The notes beneath the pieces are model-generated. The model was not told the origin of the DNA. It was given only the letters and a program-made list of their open reading frames with translations, and did no database searches. Positions 17,252 to 25,606 of a stretch of DNA of 64,000 nucleotides are shown here, in pieces. Position 1 is the stretch's first letter; the number at the start of each line of letters is the position of its first letter. Source of the DNA: Marispirochaeta sp963667435. Its GTDB lineage: Bacteria; Spirochaetota; Spirochaetia; JC444; Marispirochaetaceae. Location of the stretch: NCBI GenBank assembly GCA_963667435.1, contig OY763414.1, positions 2,170,001 through 2,234,000 on the forward strand. The letters are read 5' to 3'. The translations under genes were made by a program, and so were the position numbers.

Positions 17252-19315
17252 TCAGAATGACAATTTCAGTTTACTTCCCGCTTTATCCAGAAGATCTTTT
17301 GCCTGATCCTGCAGCCCGCCGGCAATCTCCGCGCTGCGTTTCTCCAATGCTGCACGTTTTTCATCCACCGAACTGCTCAGATTATCAGCCTCTTCAAGCC
17401 CTTTACCGAGGTCGCCGCCGTACTGATCAAAAAGATTGCTCAGCTCTTTGTTCTCTTCAAGACCGGTTTTCAGCTCATCCTGCAAAGCCTGTTTCACCTC
17501 TTCCTTCAACTCATCCGCACGCCCTTTGAGGTATTCTCCAGCTTTTTCAGCCAGAACCGAATCCAGAGTACTGGAGATTCTGAAGGAACTGATTTCATTT
17601 CCTTCGGCTTCAAACTCCAGGCGAAACTCAGCCGATTCTGTCTCCTCAAGGATTTCCCGCACTGCGTCTGATAGAGGATCACCGGAAGAGTTATAAACGC
17701 CCTGAAAGGCGCCAAGGATAACCAGGCCTTCTCCCCGACCTTTACCGTCGGCTGATACAGAAAAAGTCAGCGACCCCTCTGCTGAACCGGAAAGAGCCTT
17801 GACCCCCAGTCCGGAAAGAACCTCGCCTGCGTCAAAGTTGCCGCCCTCCATCCCTGCATTCAGAGAAAACACAGTATCTGCACTGCTGCGCACATCCACC
17901 TCTCCAGAAGCGGTGATATCAATTCCACCGGTTGAAGAGTCCCAGGCATACGCAAAGGGCTTACCCCAGATATCAGGATCCGAGTTGATATCATCCGCTG
18001 TCAGGCGCATAAAGGAGTCGCTTCCTTCTGCCCCTCCGGATACCCGGAATTCCTGTATAAGAAACCGGGGAAATCCCTGCACAGGGAAATACACCAGCTC
18101 TCCTTTACGGGAAAGCACGGTCTTTTTTTTCTCATTATCAGGAGACTCTTTTTTCAGCCCTTTGGCAGCATCAATGGCTTTCATAGCTTTATCATAGTAT
18201 CCGCCTATTTTTGCCCGCAGAATATTCTCCGCCGCCTGGGAAACAATGCCCTTCAAAGTTCCCGTGGGATTACCTATGGCCTCCTCCAGCAGACTGTAAT
18301 CCGCTGCCACGGCATCGGAGATCCCCTCCTGCAGTTGCAGAAGCTCTTTGCGGTTACGGTTGAAGTCTGCCGAGGTATCTCCCGCGGTTTTCACCGCCTT
18401 CTCCACCGCCGGAGAGTTATCATTAATAATCTTCAAAGCTGCTGCCACCTCTTCAGGGCTGTCGATTGAACTGACGTTTATAGCGGCAATTTTTTCCGCC
18501 CCCCGGCGTCCCGCAGCAAGATCATTGTCAAGATTATCTATACGGGCAGGCCAGGTATCAACAGCTTCAGAGTAGGCATCGTTTACTGTAGCGATGTACT
18601 CCGGGCTTTCAAGTCGGGATATCTGCCCGTCAAGGATAGCCTGGGGATCCATATCGGAAATCAGTCCGCCCCCCGGATCCACGGAAGATCCTGCATCTCC
18701 GGTATCAGAACCTTCAGATATTCCGGTTTCTGCCACATTCACGGAGCGGGTAGTTCCAGCGGCGATTCCGTCGGCAACTATACGGTCGATAACCAGCCGC
18801 TTCTTAAGAAGCTCCCGGAGATTCACTTTGAGCTCCGAAGCACCCAATTCAAAAAGATTGGTATCCGGCTTATCCTTATCCGCAACAGAGAGAGCAGAAA
18901 AGGAGATTGAGCCGCTTAAAATTTTCAAATGAACCTGTTCCACACTGGCAGGGGCATGAAACACCGCAGACAGACCGGTTTCCATTCCCTTTTCGAGCAG
19001 TTTGTCTTTGAAAAGAAAATTAAAAACCACCCCGGCACCGATTATCACAATTAGTATTGCCGCTTTCCATCCGGTTACGACTCCCTTGTTCTTTTTTACG
19101 GACTTCATCAGGGCTTTGAGGCGCTTTGCGCTCTTTTTATCCAGCTCATCTTTAAGAACATAGCTGCCGCTGCTATCCCGGGTTACCAGTGAAAGAAGAA
19201 ACTCCTTTTCCTTTTCCACATATATGCGCTTGAGAATCTTTTTGTTGAATTTCTTTTCAGGCACCGGCTTTCTGAAAATTTTCGGAGGCTTTACCGGACG
19301 CTTTTGTTTACTCAT
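17252..19315 (-). CDS. TIGR03545 family envelope protein
   Basis: A 687-residue protein of a rare family of unknown function found in diderm bacteria and paired with TIGR03546. The basic N-terminus (about 1-90) is followed by one membrane span (about 82-103, AAILIVIIGAGVVFNFLF), so most of the chain is probably periplasmic. Just after the span, the pattern VEQVHLKILSGSISFSALSV...RLVIDRIVADGI resembles the start of AsmA-like domains, which is my inference. Coiled-coil segments occur near 250-360 and 600-680. ATG 19315 overlaps the upstream stop (ATGA), implying coupling with the TIGR03546 gene. Confidence 0.85.
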   Translation of the reverse strand: MSKQKRPVKPPKIFRKPVPEKKFNKKILKRIYVEKEKEFLLSLVTRDSSGSYVLKDELDKKSAKRLKALMKSVKKNKGVVTGWKAAILIVIIGAGVVFNFLFKDKLLEKGMETGLSAVFHAPASVEQVHLKILSGSISFSALSVADKDKPDTNLFELGASELKVNLRELLKKRLVIDRIVADGIAAGTTRSVNVAETGISEGSDTGDAGSSVDPGGGLISDMDPQAILDGQISRLESPEYIATVNDAYSEAVDTWPARIDNLDNDLAAGRRGAEKIAAINVSSIDSPEEVAAALKIINDNSPAVEKAVKTAGDTSADFNRNRKELLQLQEGISDAVAADYSLLEEAIGNPTGTLKGIVSQAAENILRAKIGGYYDKAMKAIDAAKGLKKESPDNEKKKTVLSRKGELVYFPVQGFPRFLIQEFRVSGGAEGSDSFMRLTADDINSDPDIWGKPFAYAWDSSTGGIDITASGEVDVRSSADTVFSLNAGMEGGNFDAGEVLSGLGVKALSGSAEGSLTFSVSADGKGRGEGLVILGAFQGVYNSSGDPLSDAVREILEETESAEFRLEFEAEGNEISSFRISSTLDSVLAEKAGEYLKGRADELKEEVKQALQDELKTGLEENKELSNLFDQYGGDLGKGLEEADNLSSSVDEKRAALEKRSAEIAGGLQDQAKDLLDKAGSKLKLSF

Positions 19316-19848
19316 ACAAGGCCTCCGGGAATACTGCTAACCTTACTCACGGCTTTACCGATCTTTTTTACCAGCGGAAATCTCTGGAAGGCCTTAACCA
19401 GTCGGCTGTTTGCCAGAAGCGGCCAGAACCGGTTGCGGTAAAGTCTGACCAGAATGGCAAAGAGAAAAAACACCGGACCCCAGAGAATTATTCCCGCAGC
19501 CAGCCCGCCTGTAACCAGGGAATTATTGAAATCGGTGTACGGTATCAGAGGCATGTTGATCATGGCGGTAAACAGGGTATTCAGACTGCCGATATTCAGA
19601 ATACTCAGACCCAGGGAACTTACAAGAGGATCCGCAAAGGGAACCACAAGCCGGGCAAGGGCCATTACAAACAGAGCTGTTGCCAGATGTACCTTCAGAA
19701 AAAACACAATAACAAACAGCAGAATCCAGAGAAGATTGCCGCCGGGAATAAGGGCCAGCATAAGACCGAACGACGCTGCAGCTGCGATCTCACCCGGCCG
19801 TGAATTGGCATTCAGAGCGGCAAGCAGCTTTGCAATCATGGTTATCAT
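19312..19848 (-). CDS. TIGR03546 family membrane protein
   Basis: A 178-residue integral membrane protein, partner of the TIGR03545 protein. Hydrophobic spans lie at about 25-60, 65-85 and 115-150; the early GEIAAAASFGLMLALIPGGNLLW segment resembles DUF2062-type membrane proteins. No biochemical role is known. ATG 19848 has a GGAGTAG site 4 nt upstream. The stop overlaps the next start by 4 nt (ATGA). The strict pairing with TIGR03545 suggests one envelope complex. Confidence 0.87.
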   Translation of the reverse strand: MITMIAKLLAALNANSRPGEIAAAASFGLMLALIPGGNLLWILLFVIVFFLKVHLATALFVMALARLVVPFADPLVSSLGLSILNIGSLNTLFTAMINMPLIPYTDFNNSLVTGGLAAGIILWGPVFFLFAILVRLYRNRFWPLLANSRLVKAFQRFPLVKKIGKAVSKVSSIPGGLV

Positions 19849-19884
19849 GATCTACTCCTTTTTTCCATATACAGTTAACCGCAC

Positions 19885-20829
19885 TTATGGTGCGGACAGA
19901 TTATTCAATAAAAAAATTTCGGGGCGATACTCAAAGTGAATGGTATCAAAATACACCCATTTACCCCCCCAGACAAACCCGTGCTTTTCAAAAGCTTCAA
20001 TAAAGCCCTGCGGGGGATGGTATCTCTGATTATACGGCAATGTGAACCATTCCGGGAAGTTTGCTGCCGCCCAGAGCCAGTAAGCCTGTTTCCCACCATA
20101 ACTTTTGGGTAACAGGTCAACCGCCACACCATAGGAGTGAAAACTCATGGAACCGGTACCAGCAATAGCCCTCCAGTTGTAAGCATCTAAGCCTGCAAGG
20201 GAGGCAACAAACCTGCGCACTGCAGGGTCAGTGAGGCTCAGAGCCTGAATGTCTTCTTCCACCGCCGCCAGATCTTCCAGCAGTTCCCGATGAACCTCCA
20301 GCTTATGCCCCAGGAAATAGGTTGTTTTCATTCGGGCCCAACTGCTGGCACGGTCACTGATGCGCCAGAGTGTATTGTAAAATCCAGGATAGCGTCTGGG
20401 AGGATTCTCTTCCCTGGCAGCGGCCATTTCCCGGATTCGTCCCGCAGCCACACTACCCGGAGCAACAGGCCCGGGCAGTTGTGCAGGATATCGGTAAAAA
20501 GGATGCGCGGTATATTCATCCGCCCGATTTAGCAGCTCTTCCGGCAGAAGTTTCCCCTCCGCCCAGAAATATCTGACTCCCTGCACGTTTACGGAATAAT
20601 CGCCGTCAATAACCTCCACTCCGTCTATTTTATCCGGATAGGCACGCTGAAGAGCAAGCATAACCTCCCTGCCACTGAAACGACGCGGCTGCTCCCCGGG
20701 AAACTCTGTTGTATCAGCTGCCCTTGAAGGTTCAGCCTGCAGAACAATGGAAGCAGCGAATAAAACAGAAAAAAGCATATAAAAACGTACAGCCGTATTA
20801 TTGACTGATCTTAAGCAAAAGTAAGTCAC
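19885..20829 (-). CDS. M15-family (D-alanyl-D-alanine carboxypeptidase-like) peptidase
   Basis: A 314-residue exported zinc peptidase. An N-terminal hydrophobic stretch (about 14-32, ending LQAEPSRA) acts as signal peptide. The catalytic region near the C-terminus has the M15 layout: SMSFHSYGVAVDLLP (His and Asp zinc ligands) and FDTIHFEYRPE (third ligand His, nearby Glu), as in cell-wall peptide peptidases. GTG 20829 has GGAGAGG just upstream; an alternative ATG within the signal region lacks a site. It has its own promoter and sits upstream of the TIGR03546 gene, so a shared envelope role is possible. Confidence 0.88.
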   Translation of the reverse strand: MTYFCLRSVNNTAVRFYMLFSVLFAASIVLQAEPSRAADTTEFPGEQPRRFSGREVMLALQRAYPDKIDGVEVIDGDYSVNVQGVRYFWAEGKLLPEELLNRADEYTAHPFYRYPAQLPGPVAPGSVAAGRIREMAAAREENPPRRYPGFYNTLWRISDRASSWARMKTTYFLGHKLEVHRELLEDLAAVEEDIQALSLTDPAVRRFVASLAGLDAYNWRAIAGTGSMSFHSYGVAVDLLPKSYGGKQAYWLWAAANFPEWFTLPYNQRYHPPQGFIEAFEKHGFVWGGKWVYFDTIHFEYRPEIFLLNNLSAP

Positions 20830-20850
20830 ACATCCTCTCCAGATACCTTC

Positions 20851-20879
20851 AGCATACCCCTCCCGCCGCCGGGGAACAA
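20851..20879 (-). promoter_or_regulatory. Promoter of the M15 peptidase gene
   Basis: On the minus strand TTGTTC (20874-20879), 17-bp spacer, TATGCT (20851-20856), followed by about 20 nt of leader with a Shine-Dalgarno site. It is divergent from the CBS gene promoter. Confidence 0.5.
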
Positions 20880-20911
20880 GGAGGAATGAGAATGTTTAAT
20901 AGTGTCCGTAT

Positions 20912-20940
20912 TTGACACCCCGGGAAAAGAGACGTACCAT
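20912..20940 (+). promoter_or_regulatory. Promoter of the CBS-ACT gene
   Basis: Consensus TTGACA (20912-20917), 17-bp spacer, TACCAT (20935-20940). The leader is about 40 nt and carries CCAGGAGG before ATG 20989, so this is a conventional leadered promoter. Confidence 0.65.
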
Positions 20941-20988
20941 TTATTATGTAAGAGTTCTTTAAAATACTTTATCCAGGAGGATGCAGTC

Positions 20989-21633
20989 ATGACAGTTGGA
21001 AAACGGATGACATCAAACCCGGTTACCATTTCACCGAATGGTTCGGTAGCTGAAGCGCGCAAGATAATGCAGCGGGAAAAGATTCACCGGCTGCCTGTTG
21101 TAGACAAGCACGGAAAACTGCTTGGAATAGTTACAGAAAAAGACCTTTTAAAAGCTGCCCCATCAGCGGCTACGAGCCTGGATGTATATGAGATATCTGA
21201 ACTTCTCTCAGAGCTCAAGGTTGAAACCGTAATGACTGCAAATCCGGTTACCATAGATGAGTCAACCACTATAGAGGATGCTGCTCGCATAATGTCCGAT
21301 AACAATATCGGCGGACTGCCTATTCTCAGGGAAGGCCATATCTGCGGTATCATCACAGAATCAGATCTCTTCAAGATATTCATAGAACTCTTCGGAGCCA
21401 GGCGCGCCGGCATCCGTGCAACAATTCTCATTCCCGAGAAACGTGGAGAACTCGCGGATATAGCTTCCGCTATCCGTGATAAAGGGGGAAACATTATCTC
21501 CATAGGAACGTTTCTGGGAGATGATATGACAAACAATCTCTGCACCCTCAAGGTAGACGAGATTACCAGAGAAGACCTGATGGAATGCCTTAACCCATAT
21601 GTTGTTGAAGTCCGGGATGTACGGGAAGTATAA
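20989..21633 (+). CDS. CBS-pair and ACT domain protein (AcuB-like)
   Basis: A 214-residue protein with two CBS motifs (about 5-60, VGKRMTSNPVTISPNGSVAEA...; about 75-130, VMTANPVTIDESTTIEDA...) and a C-terminal ACT-like domain (about 145-214, RATILIPEKRGELADIASAI). CBS pairs bind adenine nucleotides and ACT domains bind small ligands, so this is probably a cytosolic metabolic sensor; the controlled target is unknown. ATG 20989 is set by an AGGAGG site 9 nt upstream; the longer open frame reaches back through the promoter and is rejected. Confidence 0.9.
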   Translation: MTVGKRMTSNPVTISPNGSVAEARKIMQREKIHRLPVVDKHGKLLGIVTEKDLLKAAPSAATSLDVYEISELLSELKVETVMTANPVTIDESTTIEDAARIMSDNNIGGLPILREGHICGIITESDLFKIFIELFGARRAGIRATILIPEKRGELADIASAIRDKGGNIISIGTFLGDDMTNNLCTLKVDEITREDLMECLNPYVVEVRDVREV

Positions 21634-21642
21634 GAGTCTGTC

Positions 21643-21671
21643 TTGATAACTAACCCTCCGGAGGCTATACT
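21643..21671 (+). promoter_or_regulatory. Promoter of the HDOD gene at 21705
   Basis: TTGATA (21643-21648), 17-bp spacer, TATACT (21666-21671), giving a leader of about 27 nt before ATG 21705. Confidence 0.6.
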
Positions 21672-21704
21672 CAATTTAATAACTTCTATCATTACGGTGA
21701 ATTA

Positions 21705-22922
21705 ATGGAATCAGTTCGGGTACCAGATCTAAAAGTTGGAATGATACTGGCAGAGGATGTCCGTGATATGAACGGCAGACGTCTCCTTTCCGCCGGCAGC
21801 AGTATAAACGACAAATGTCTGCATATTCTCAACACCTGGGGCATCCTTGATGTAATGATCAAGCCTGTTATTTCCGGAACAGAAGCCCCCCCGGGCGAGC
21901 TTGCCGAAATAGAAGAAGATGAGAACCAGCAGGAAATCTCCGAACTTTTTTCCCTTATAAGCAGGGAAGATCCCCTGATTCAGGAACTCTGGCGAAAAAG
22001 TCTTGAAGCCCACGGCAGCCGCGGGTACAGCCATTTTCTTGAATATACCGAAGAACCGGCTCCCCTGCAGCGCAGTACTCTTCCCGCCAGCCCCGATGCA
22101 GTAATAGAAACAGCAGAGTTCACCACACTTCCGGAAGTTTACCACCACATTCTTGAAGTGATTAACAACGAAAAAAGTTCCACCATGGATATTTCCGATG
22201 TTATTACCAAGGATCCCAGCTTCACTTCCCGGATACTCAATCTGGCAAACAGTTCATTTTATGCTCTAAAAAACAGCGTTGACACAGTCAGCAAGGCTGT
22301 ATCCATTATCGGAACACGGGAACTCGGAACCCTGGCGCTGGGCATTACTATCAGCAGAAGCCTTCTCCGTACAAAGCAGAACGACTACTCTCTCCTGGAA
22401 TTCTGGCGTCATAGTGTAGCGACTGCAATCGCAGCCAGAACCCTGGCTATTTTTCTTAAGGAGAAAAATACCGAAAGATATTTTATCGGCGGGCTTCTTC
22501 ATGATATGGGGAAGCTCCTTCTCTATTCACGTCTAAGAGAAGGGATTTATTACCTCGATTTCCTTTCAAGAAAGCATAGAATGAATCTACACAGCACAGA
22601 GAAGAGTATTCTCGGATTTACCCACGCCGATGTTGGTTCGCAGCTCTGTGTAAAATGGAACCTGCCGGAAAACCTCCATTCCATGATCGGGGATCATCAT
22701 AATGTGGCCCGGAGCATGAGATCCTATGAGGCTACAATTATCCATTTTGCCGACATTATCGCCAACAGTATAAAGAAGGGCACCAGTGGAGAACCCTTTA
22801 TTCCGCCCGTACAAAGGGAATCCCGGGAGTTCCTGCAAATAAGCCCCAGTGCGGTGGCGGCAATTGTCAGTCAGATCGAAAACAATACTGATGAAATTGC
22901 AGGGATTATGCTGCATGACTGA
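21705..22922 (+). CDS. HDOD domain protein with N-terminal regulatory segment
   Basis: A 405-residue signalling protein. Residues 1-60 (VRVPDLKVGMILAEDVRDMNGRRLLSAG) match the short N-terminal module often found before HD-GYP or HDOD domains. The HDOD domain (about 135-335) has FTTLPEVYHHILEVIN, TKDPSFTSRILNLANSSFYALK and the HD motif IGGLLHDMGKLLLYSR. The C-terminal 70 residues are helical. The ribosome binding site is weak. Its stop overlaps the next gene by 8 nt, so the pair is co-translated. Confidence 0.88.
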   Translation: MESVRVPDLKVGMILAEDVRDMNGRRLLSAGSSINDKCLHILNTWGILDVMIKPVISGTEAPPGELAEIEEDENQQEISELFSLISREDPLIQELWRKSLEAHGSRGYSHFLEYTEEPAPLQRSTLPASPDAVIETAEFTTLPEVYHHILEVINNEKSSTMDISDVITKDPSFTSRILNLANSSFYALKNSVDTVSKAVSIIGTRELGTLALGITISRSLLRTKQNDYSLLEFWRHSVATAIAARTLAIFLKEKNTERYFIGGLLHDMGKLLLYSRLREGIYYLDFLSRKHRMNLHSTEKSILGFTHADVGSQLCVKWNLPENLHSMIGDHHNVARSMRSYEATIIHFADIIANSIKKGTSGEPFIPPVQRESREFLQISPSAVAAIVSQIENNTDEIAGIMLHD

Positions 22923-24051
22923 ATCCCGGAATCTTGAACAGGAAAACCAGGAGCTCTCCTCAAGCCTTTTAAACGCATATGAGATAATTGAATCCCTGGG
23001 ACCGATTTCAGACTGTTTTGAAGTTGTAAAGGACTCCCTTCCCCTGGACCGAATCCTCGATATGACAGACCATCAGTTACGAAAGCTCTTTCCTTTTCAT
23101 ACCACCGCCTTTTTCCTGTTTCCCTCAGAATCGGAGGAACTGGAATGTCATAACTGTCATCCGCACGATGCCAGAAACAGGGTTGAAAAACTGATCCTTG
23201 AAGAGACGGATAGCGGTAATATCCATATCGCCCTGAGAGATCAGAGCCCCATGCTTCGACACATACCGGGAGACGAAAACGAACGACTGCTTATTCACAG
23301 TATGGGAACCAGCAGACGCAGCAGGGGTATTTTTGCCGGTATCTATCAGGCTGGCAGCAGACACAGTGACAGACTCAGCCAGCTGCTGCTTACCCTTGTT
23401 CTTTCCCAGACCAGTAATGCACTGGACAGCGCAGACCTGTTTTACGAAATGCAGAGGTTCAGCAGACTCCTGACAGGAACAAAAGAACAGCACAGAATAA
23501 GCTTTGAAAAACTTAATAAAGGTGTGGACCGCATGTTCAGCCTTTTCCAGCGCCTTTCCAGTGCAGAGATACAATCCTCATCCGAAGAAAACAATGCACG
23601 ACTCTCGGTAATGCGCTGGACGTATCACAAGTTTACCAGCGGAGGCACTCCGGAAAATCAGGAAGCCGAACACTTTCTGGCTGACCTTACAGAAAACTAT
23701 GAATCAACCTTCGGGTACCGGCGGGATTCAGTAAGACTGTATGGTTCAAACGAAAAAAGAATACTCAGCCTTGAAACGGCTGTACCTCTTGCCATTGGAC
23801 TTTTTGAACTCCTCTCCATAATTTTTCACCGCAGCAGCACTCCTCCGGAGAATCCTATTGACTTGTCCATTACCGAAGTTAACTCTGCCTGGGAAGTACG
23901 AGTAAGGGAGGATCAGCTGCATGAACTTCCATCTCCGGAAACCACAGATATGGAACTGTTCAAGCATCTGATACTGAACGAACTGGGCGGCACCCTGCTG
24001 ACTCCGGGCGATGGAAGCCAGAGAATAACAGGATTCAAAGTTCAAACCTGA
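22915..24051 (+). CDS. Degenerate histidine-kinase-like protein with GAF-like region
   Basis: A 378-residue soluble protein without a confident family. The N-terminus is coiled coil (about 3-30), then a GAF-like region (about 40-180; FHTTAFFLFPSESEELE, RSRGIFAGIYQ). A helical dimer-like segment (about 195-260) precedes a C-terminal part that mimics an HWE/HisKA_2 ATPase domain: VPLAIGLFELLSIIFHRSS where the N-box would read NELxxNA, and LILNELGGTLL...QRITGFKV as the final strands. The N-box Asn and glycine-rich loops are missing, so it should not bind ATP. ATG 22915 lies 8 nt inside the HDOD gene; the longer open frame is rejected. It may link the HDOD protein to the MASE3 kinase downstream. 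Confidence 0.6.
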   Translation: MTESRNLEQENQELSSSLLNAYEIIESLGPISDCFEVVKDSLPLDRILDMTDHQLRKLFPFHTTAFFLFPSESEELECHNCHPHDARNRVEKLILEETDSGNIHIALRDQSPMLRHIPGDENERLLIHSMGTSRRSRGIFAGIYQAGSRHSDRLSQLLLTLVLSQTSNALDSADLFYEMQRFSRLLTGTKEQHRISFEKLNKGVDRMFSLFQRLSSAEIQSSSEENNARLSVMRWTYHKFTSGGTPENQEAEHFLADLTENYESTFGYRRDSVRLYGSNEKRILSLETAVPLAIGLFELLSIIFHRSSTPPENPIDLSITEVNSAWEVRVREDQLHELPSPETTDMELFKHLILNELGGTLLTPGDGSQRITGFKVQT

Positions 24052-24066
24052 TTTTTCATTTCACTA

Positions 24067-24095
24067 TTGAAGTCTTAATTCCCGACTACTACCCT
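24067..24095 (+). promoter_or_regulatory. Predicted leaderless promoter of the MASE3 kinase gene
   Basis: TTGAAG (24067-24072), 17-bp spacer, TACCCT (24090-24095), then 8 nt to ATG 24104. No usable Shine-Dalgarno spacing exists. Confidence 0.5.
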
Positions 24096-24103
24096 ATACA
24101 GGG

Positions 24104-25606
24104 ATGAACATAATCCGAAAAAGAAACACCAGAGTTGTACTCCGGGCTGGTTTCATCCTTACAGTGCTTGTCGCCTTATACATGACAATATTTGTTAATT
24201 ATCTCCTGTTTCATTCCATAGTGGAAATGTTCAGTATTGTCATTGCCTGCAGCCTGTTTTTAATCGCCTGGAATGCAAAAGAACATATCGACAGTCCGGC
24301 ATTTGTACATCTGGGGACAGCATATCTGTTCATTGCGATTCTTGATCTCCTTCATACCCTCGGATATAAGGGAATGAGAATTTTTACCGATTACGACTAT
24401 TATGCAAATCAGCTGTGGATAGCGACACGGTATCTCGAAGCTGCGACGCTTGTACTCTTCGGCCTTACTATCGAATTGCGAATGCGCCGGTACAGACTTG
24501 TCTTCAGTGTATATACCCTTATAACCATACTGATAGTTTATTCAATCTTTTTCTCATCAATATTTCCTGTTTGCTATGTTGAGGGTCATGGACTTACTCC
24601 CTTCAAGATTATCAGCGAGTATATTATTTCAGGAATACTTCTCACTGCAATTGCTGTTCTGTACAGACGGAGGAAAAGCTTTTCTCCGGAGATCTTCAGA
24701 CTGCTCAACGGATCGCTGTTCGCCACCATATTCAGCGAGTTTGCTTTTACCGTCTACATTGATAACTACGGATTTTCCAATCTGATTGGTCACTACCTGA
24801 AACTGCTTTCCTTCTACCTTATATATCGTTCCCTTGTCAGTGAAGGAATCAGAAATCCCCTGCACCTGTTCAGTATCCGACTCGAACGATCTACGCGGCA
24901 GCTTAAGGATGCCAATGCTACAAAAGATACTATCCTTGCCATAATTGCCCATGATTTAAGAAACAGCTTCAACTCAACCATCGGACTGAGCGGCCTGCTC
25001 CTCGAGGACATCAATGCCTCCGCGGAATGCAGCTCAGACAGAAACCTTATTGAAGCCATCAATATTTCAAGCCGGGCATCTGCTCAGATGCTTGAGAATT
25101 TACTTGCCTGGGCAAGGAAGGGCTCGGAGGAAACCGACGGCACTATTGCTGCGGTTAATGCAGCTGAAGCCGCCCGGCAGGCTTACAACTATTGTCTTCC
25201 ACAGGCGGCTTTCAAGGCGGTACAAGTCAGACTGGATCTTCCTCAATCAGATCCTGTCTGCAATTCAAACAGCGACATGCTGCAGACAATACTGCGGAAC
25301 CTTCTGAATAATGCCATCAAATTCACCCATCGAGGCGGCAGCGTACGATTGAGTGTGGCTCCTGCAGAGAATGCTATACAGTTCCGTGTTACAGATAATG
25401 GTATAGGAATAACACAGGATCTGCTCGACGAACTGATAGAGGGTACAAATTATGAAAGCAGCAGAGGAACAGAAAGCGAATCGGGCACAGGACTTGGCCT
25501 TCAGGTCAGTATAAAATTTCTAAAAAATATGGGGAGTGCCCTTTATGCAAAGAGCACTCCCGGAGAAGGAAGCAGTTTCTGGTTTAGTCTGCCACTTTAC
25601 GAATAG
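24104..25606 (+). CDS. MASE3-domain sensor histidine kinase
   Basis: A 500-residue membrane histidine kinase. Residues about 12-250 contain seven to eight hydrophobic spans with the MASE3 pattern (HLGTAYLFIAILDLLHTLGYKGMRIF). HisKA follows with AIIAHDLRNSFNSTIG (phospho-acceptor His near residue 286), and the ATPase domain is intact: LRNLLNNAIKFTHRGG N-box, VTDNGIGI, GTGLGLQVS. No receiver domain is fused. The cognate regulator is not adjacent. The promoter predicts a leaderless transcript. Its 3' end overlaps the convergent metY gene by 23 nt. Confidence 0.92.
   Translation: MNIIRKRNTRVVLRAGFILTVLVALYMTIFVNYLLFHSIVEMFSIVIACSLFLIAWNAKEHIDSPAFVHLGTAYLFIAILDLLHTLGYKGMRIFTDYDYYANQLWIATRYLEAATLVLFGLTIELRMRRYRLVFSVYTLITILIVYSIFFSSIFPVCYVEGHGLTPFKIISEYIISGILLTAIAVLYRRRKSFSPEIFRLLNGSLFATIFSEFAFTVYIDNYGFSNLIGHYLKLLSFYLIYRSLVSEGIRNPLHLFSIRLERSTRQLKDANATKDTILAIIAHDLRNSFNSTIGLSGLLLEDINASAECSSDRNLIEAINISSRASAQMLENLLAWARKGSEETDGTIAAVNAAEAARQAYNYCLPQAAFKAVQVRLDLPQSDPVCNSNSDMLQTILRNLLNNAIKFTHRGGSVRLSVAPAENAIQFRVTDNGIGITQDLLDELIEGTNYESSRGTESESGTGLGLQVSIKFLKNMGSALYAKSTPGEGSSFWFSLPLYE

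Noticed and set aside
19879..19895. Hairpin CCGCAC/GTGCGG at the end of the M15 peptidase gene as terminator
   Set aside because: No T-tract follows on the minus strand and the downstream gene is close; read-through seems likely.
22849..22914. Earlier start for the kinase-like protein at 22915
   Set aside because: It would overlap the HDOD gene by 74 nt; ATG 22915 with 8-nt overlap gives a clean coiled-coil start.
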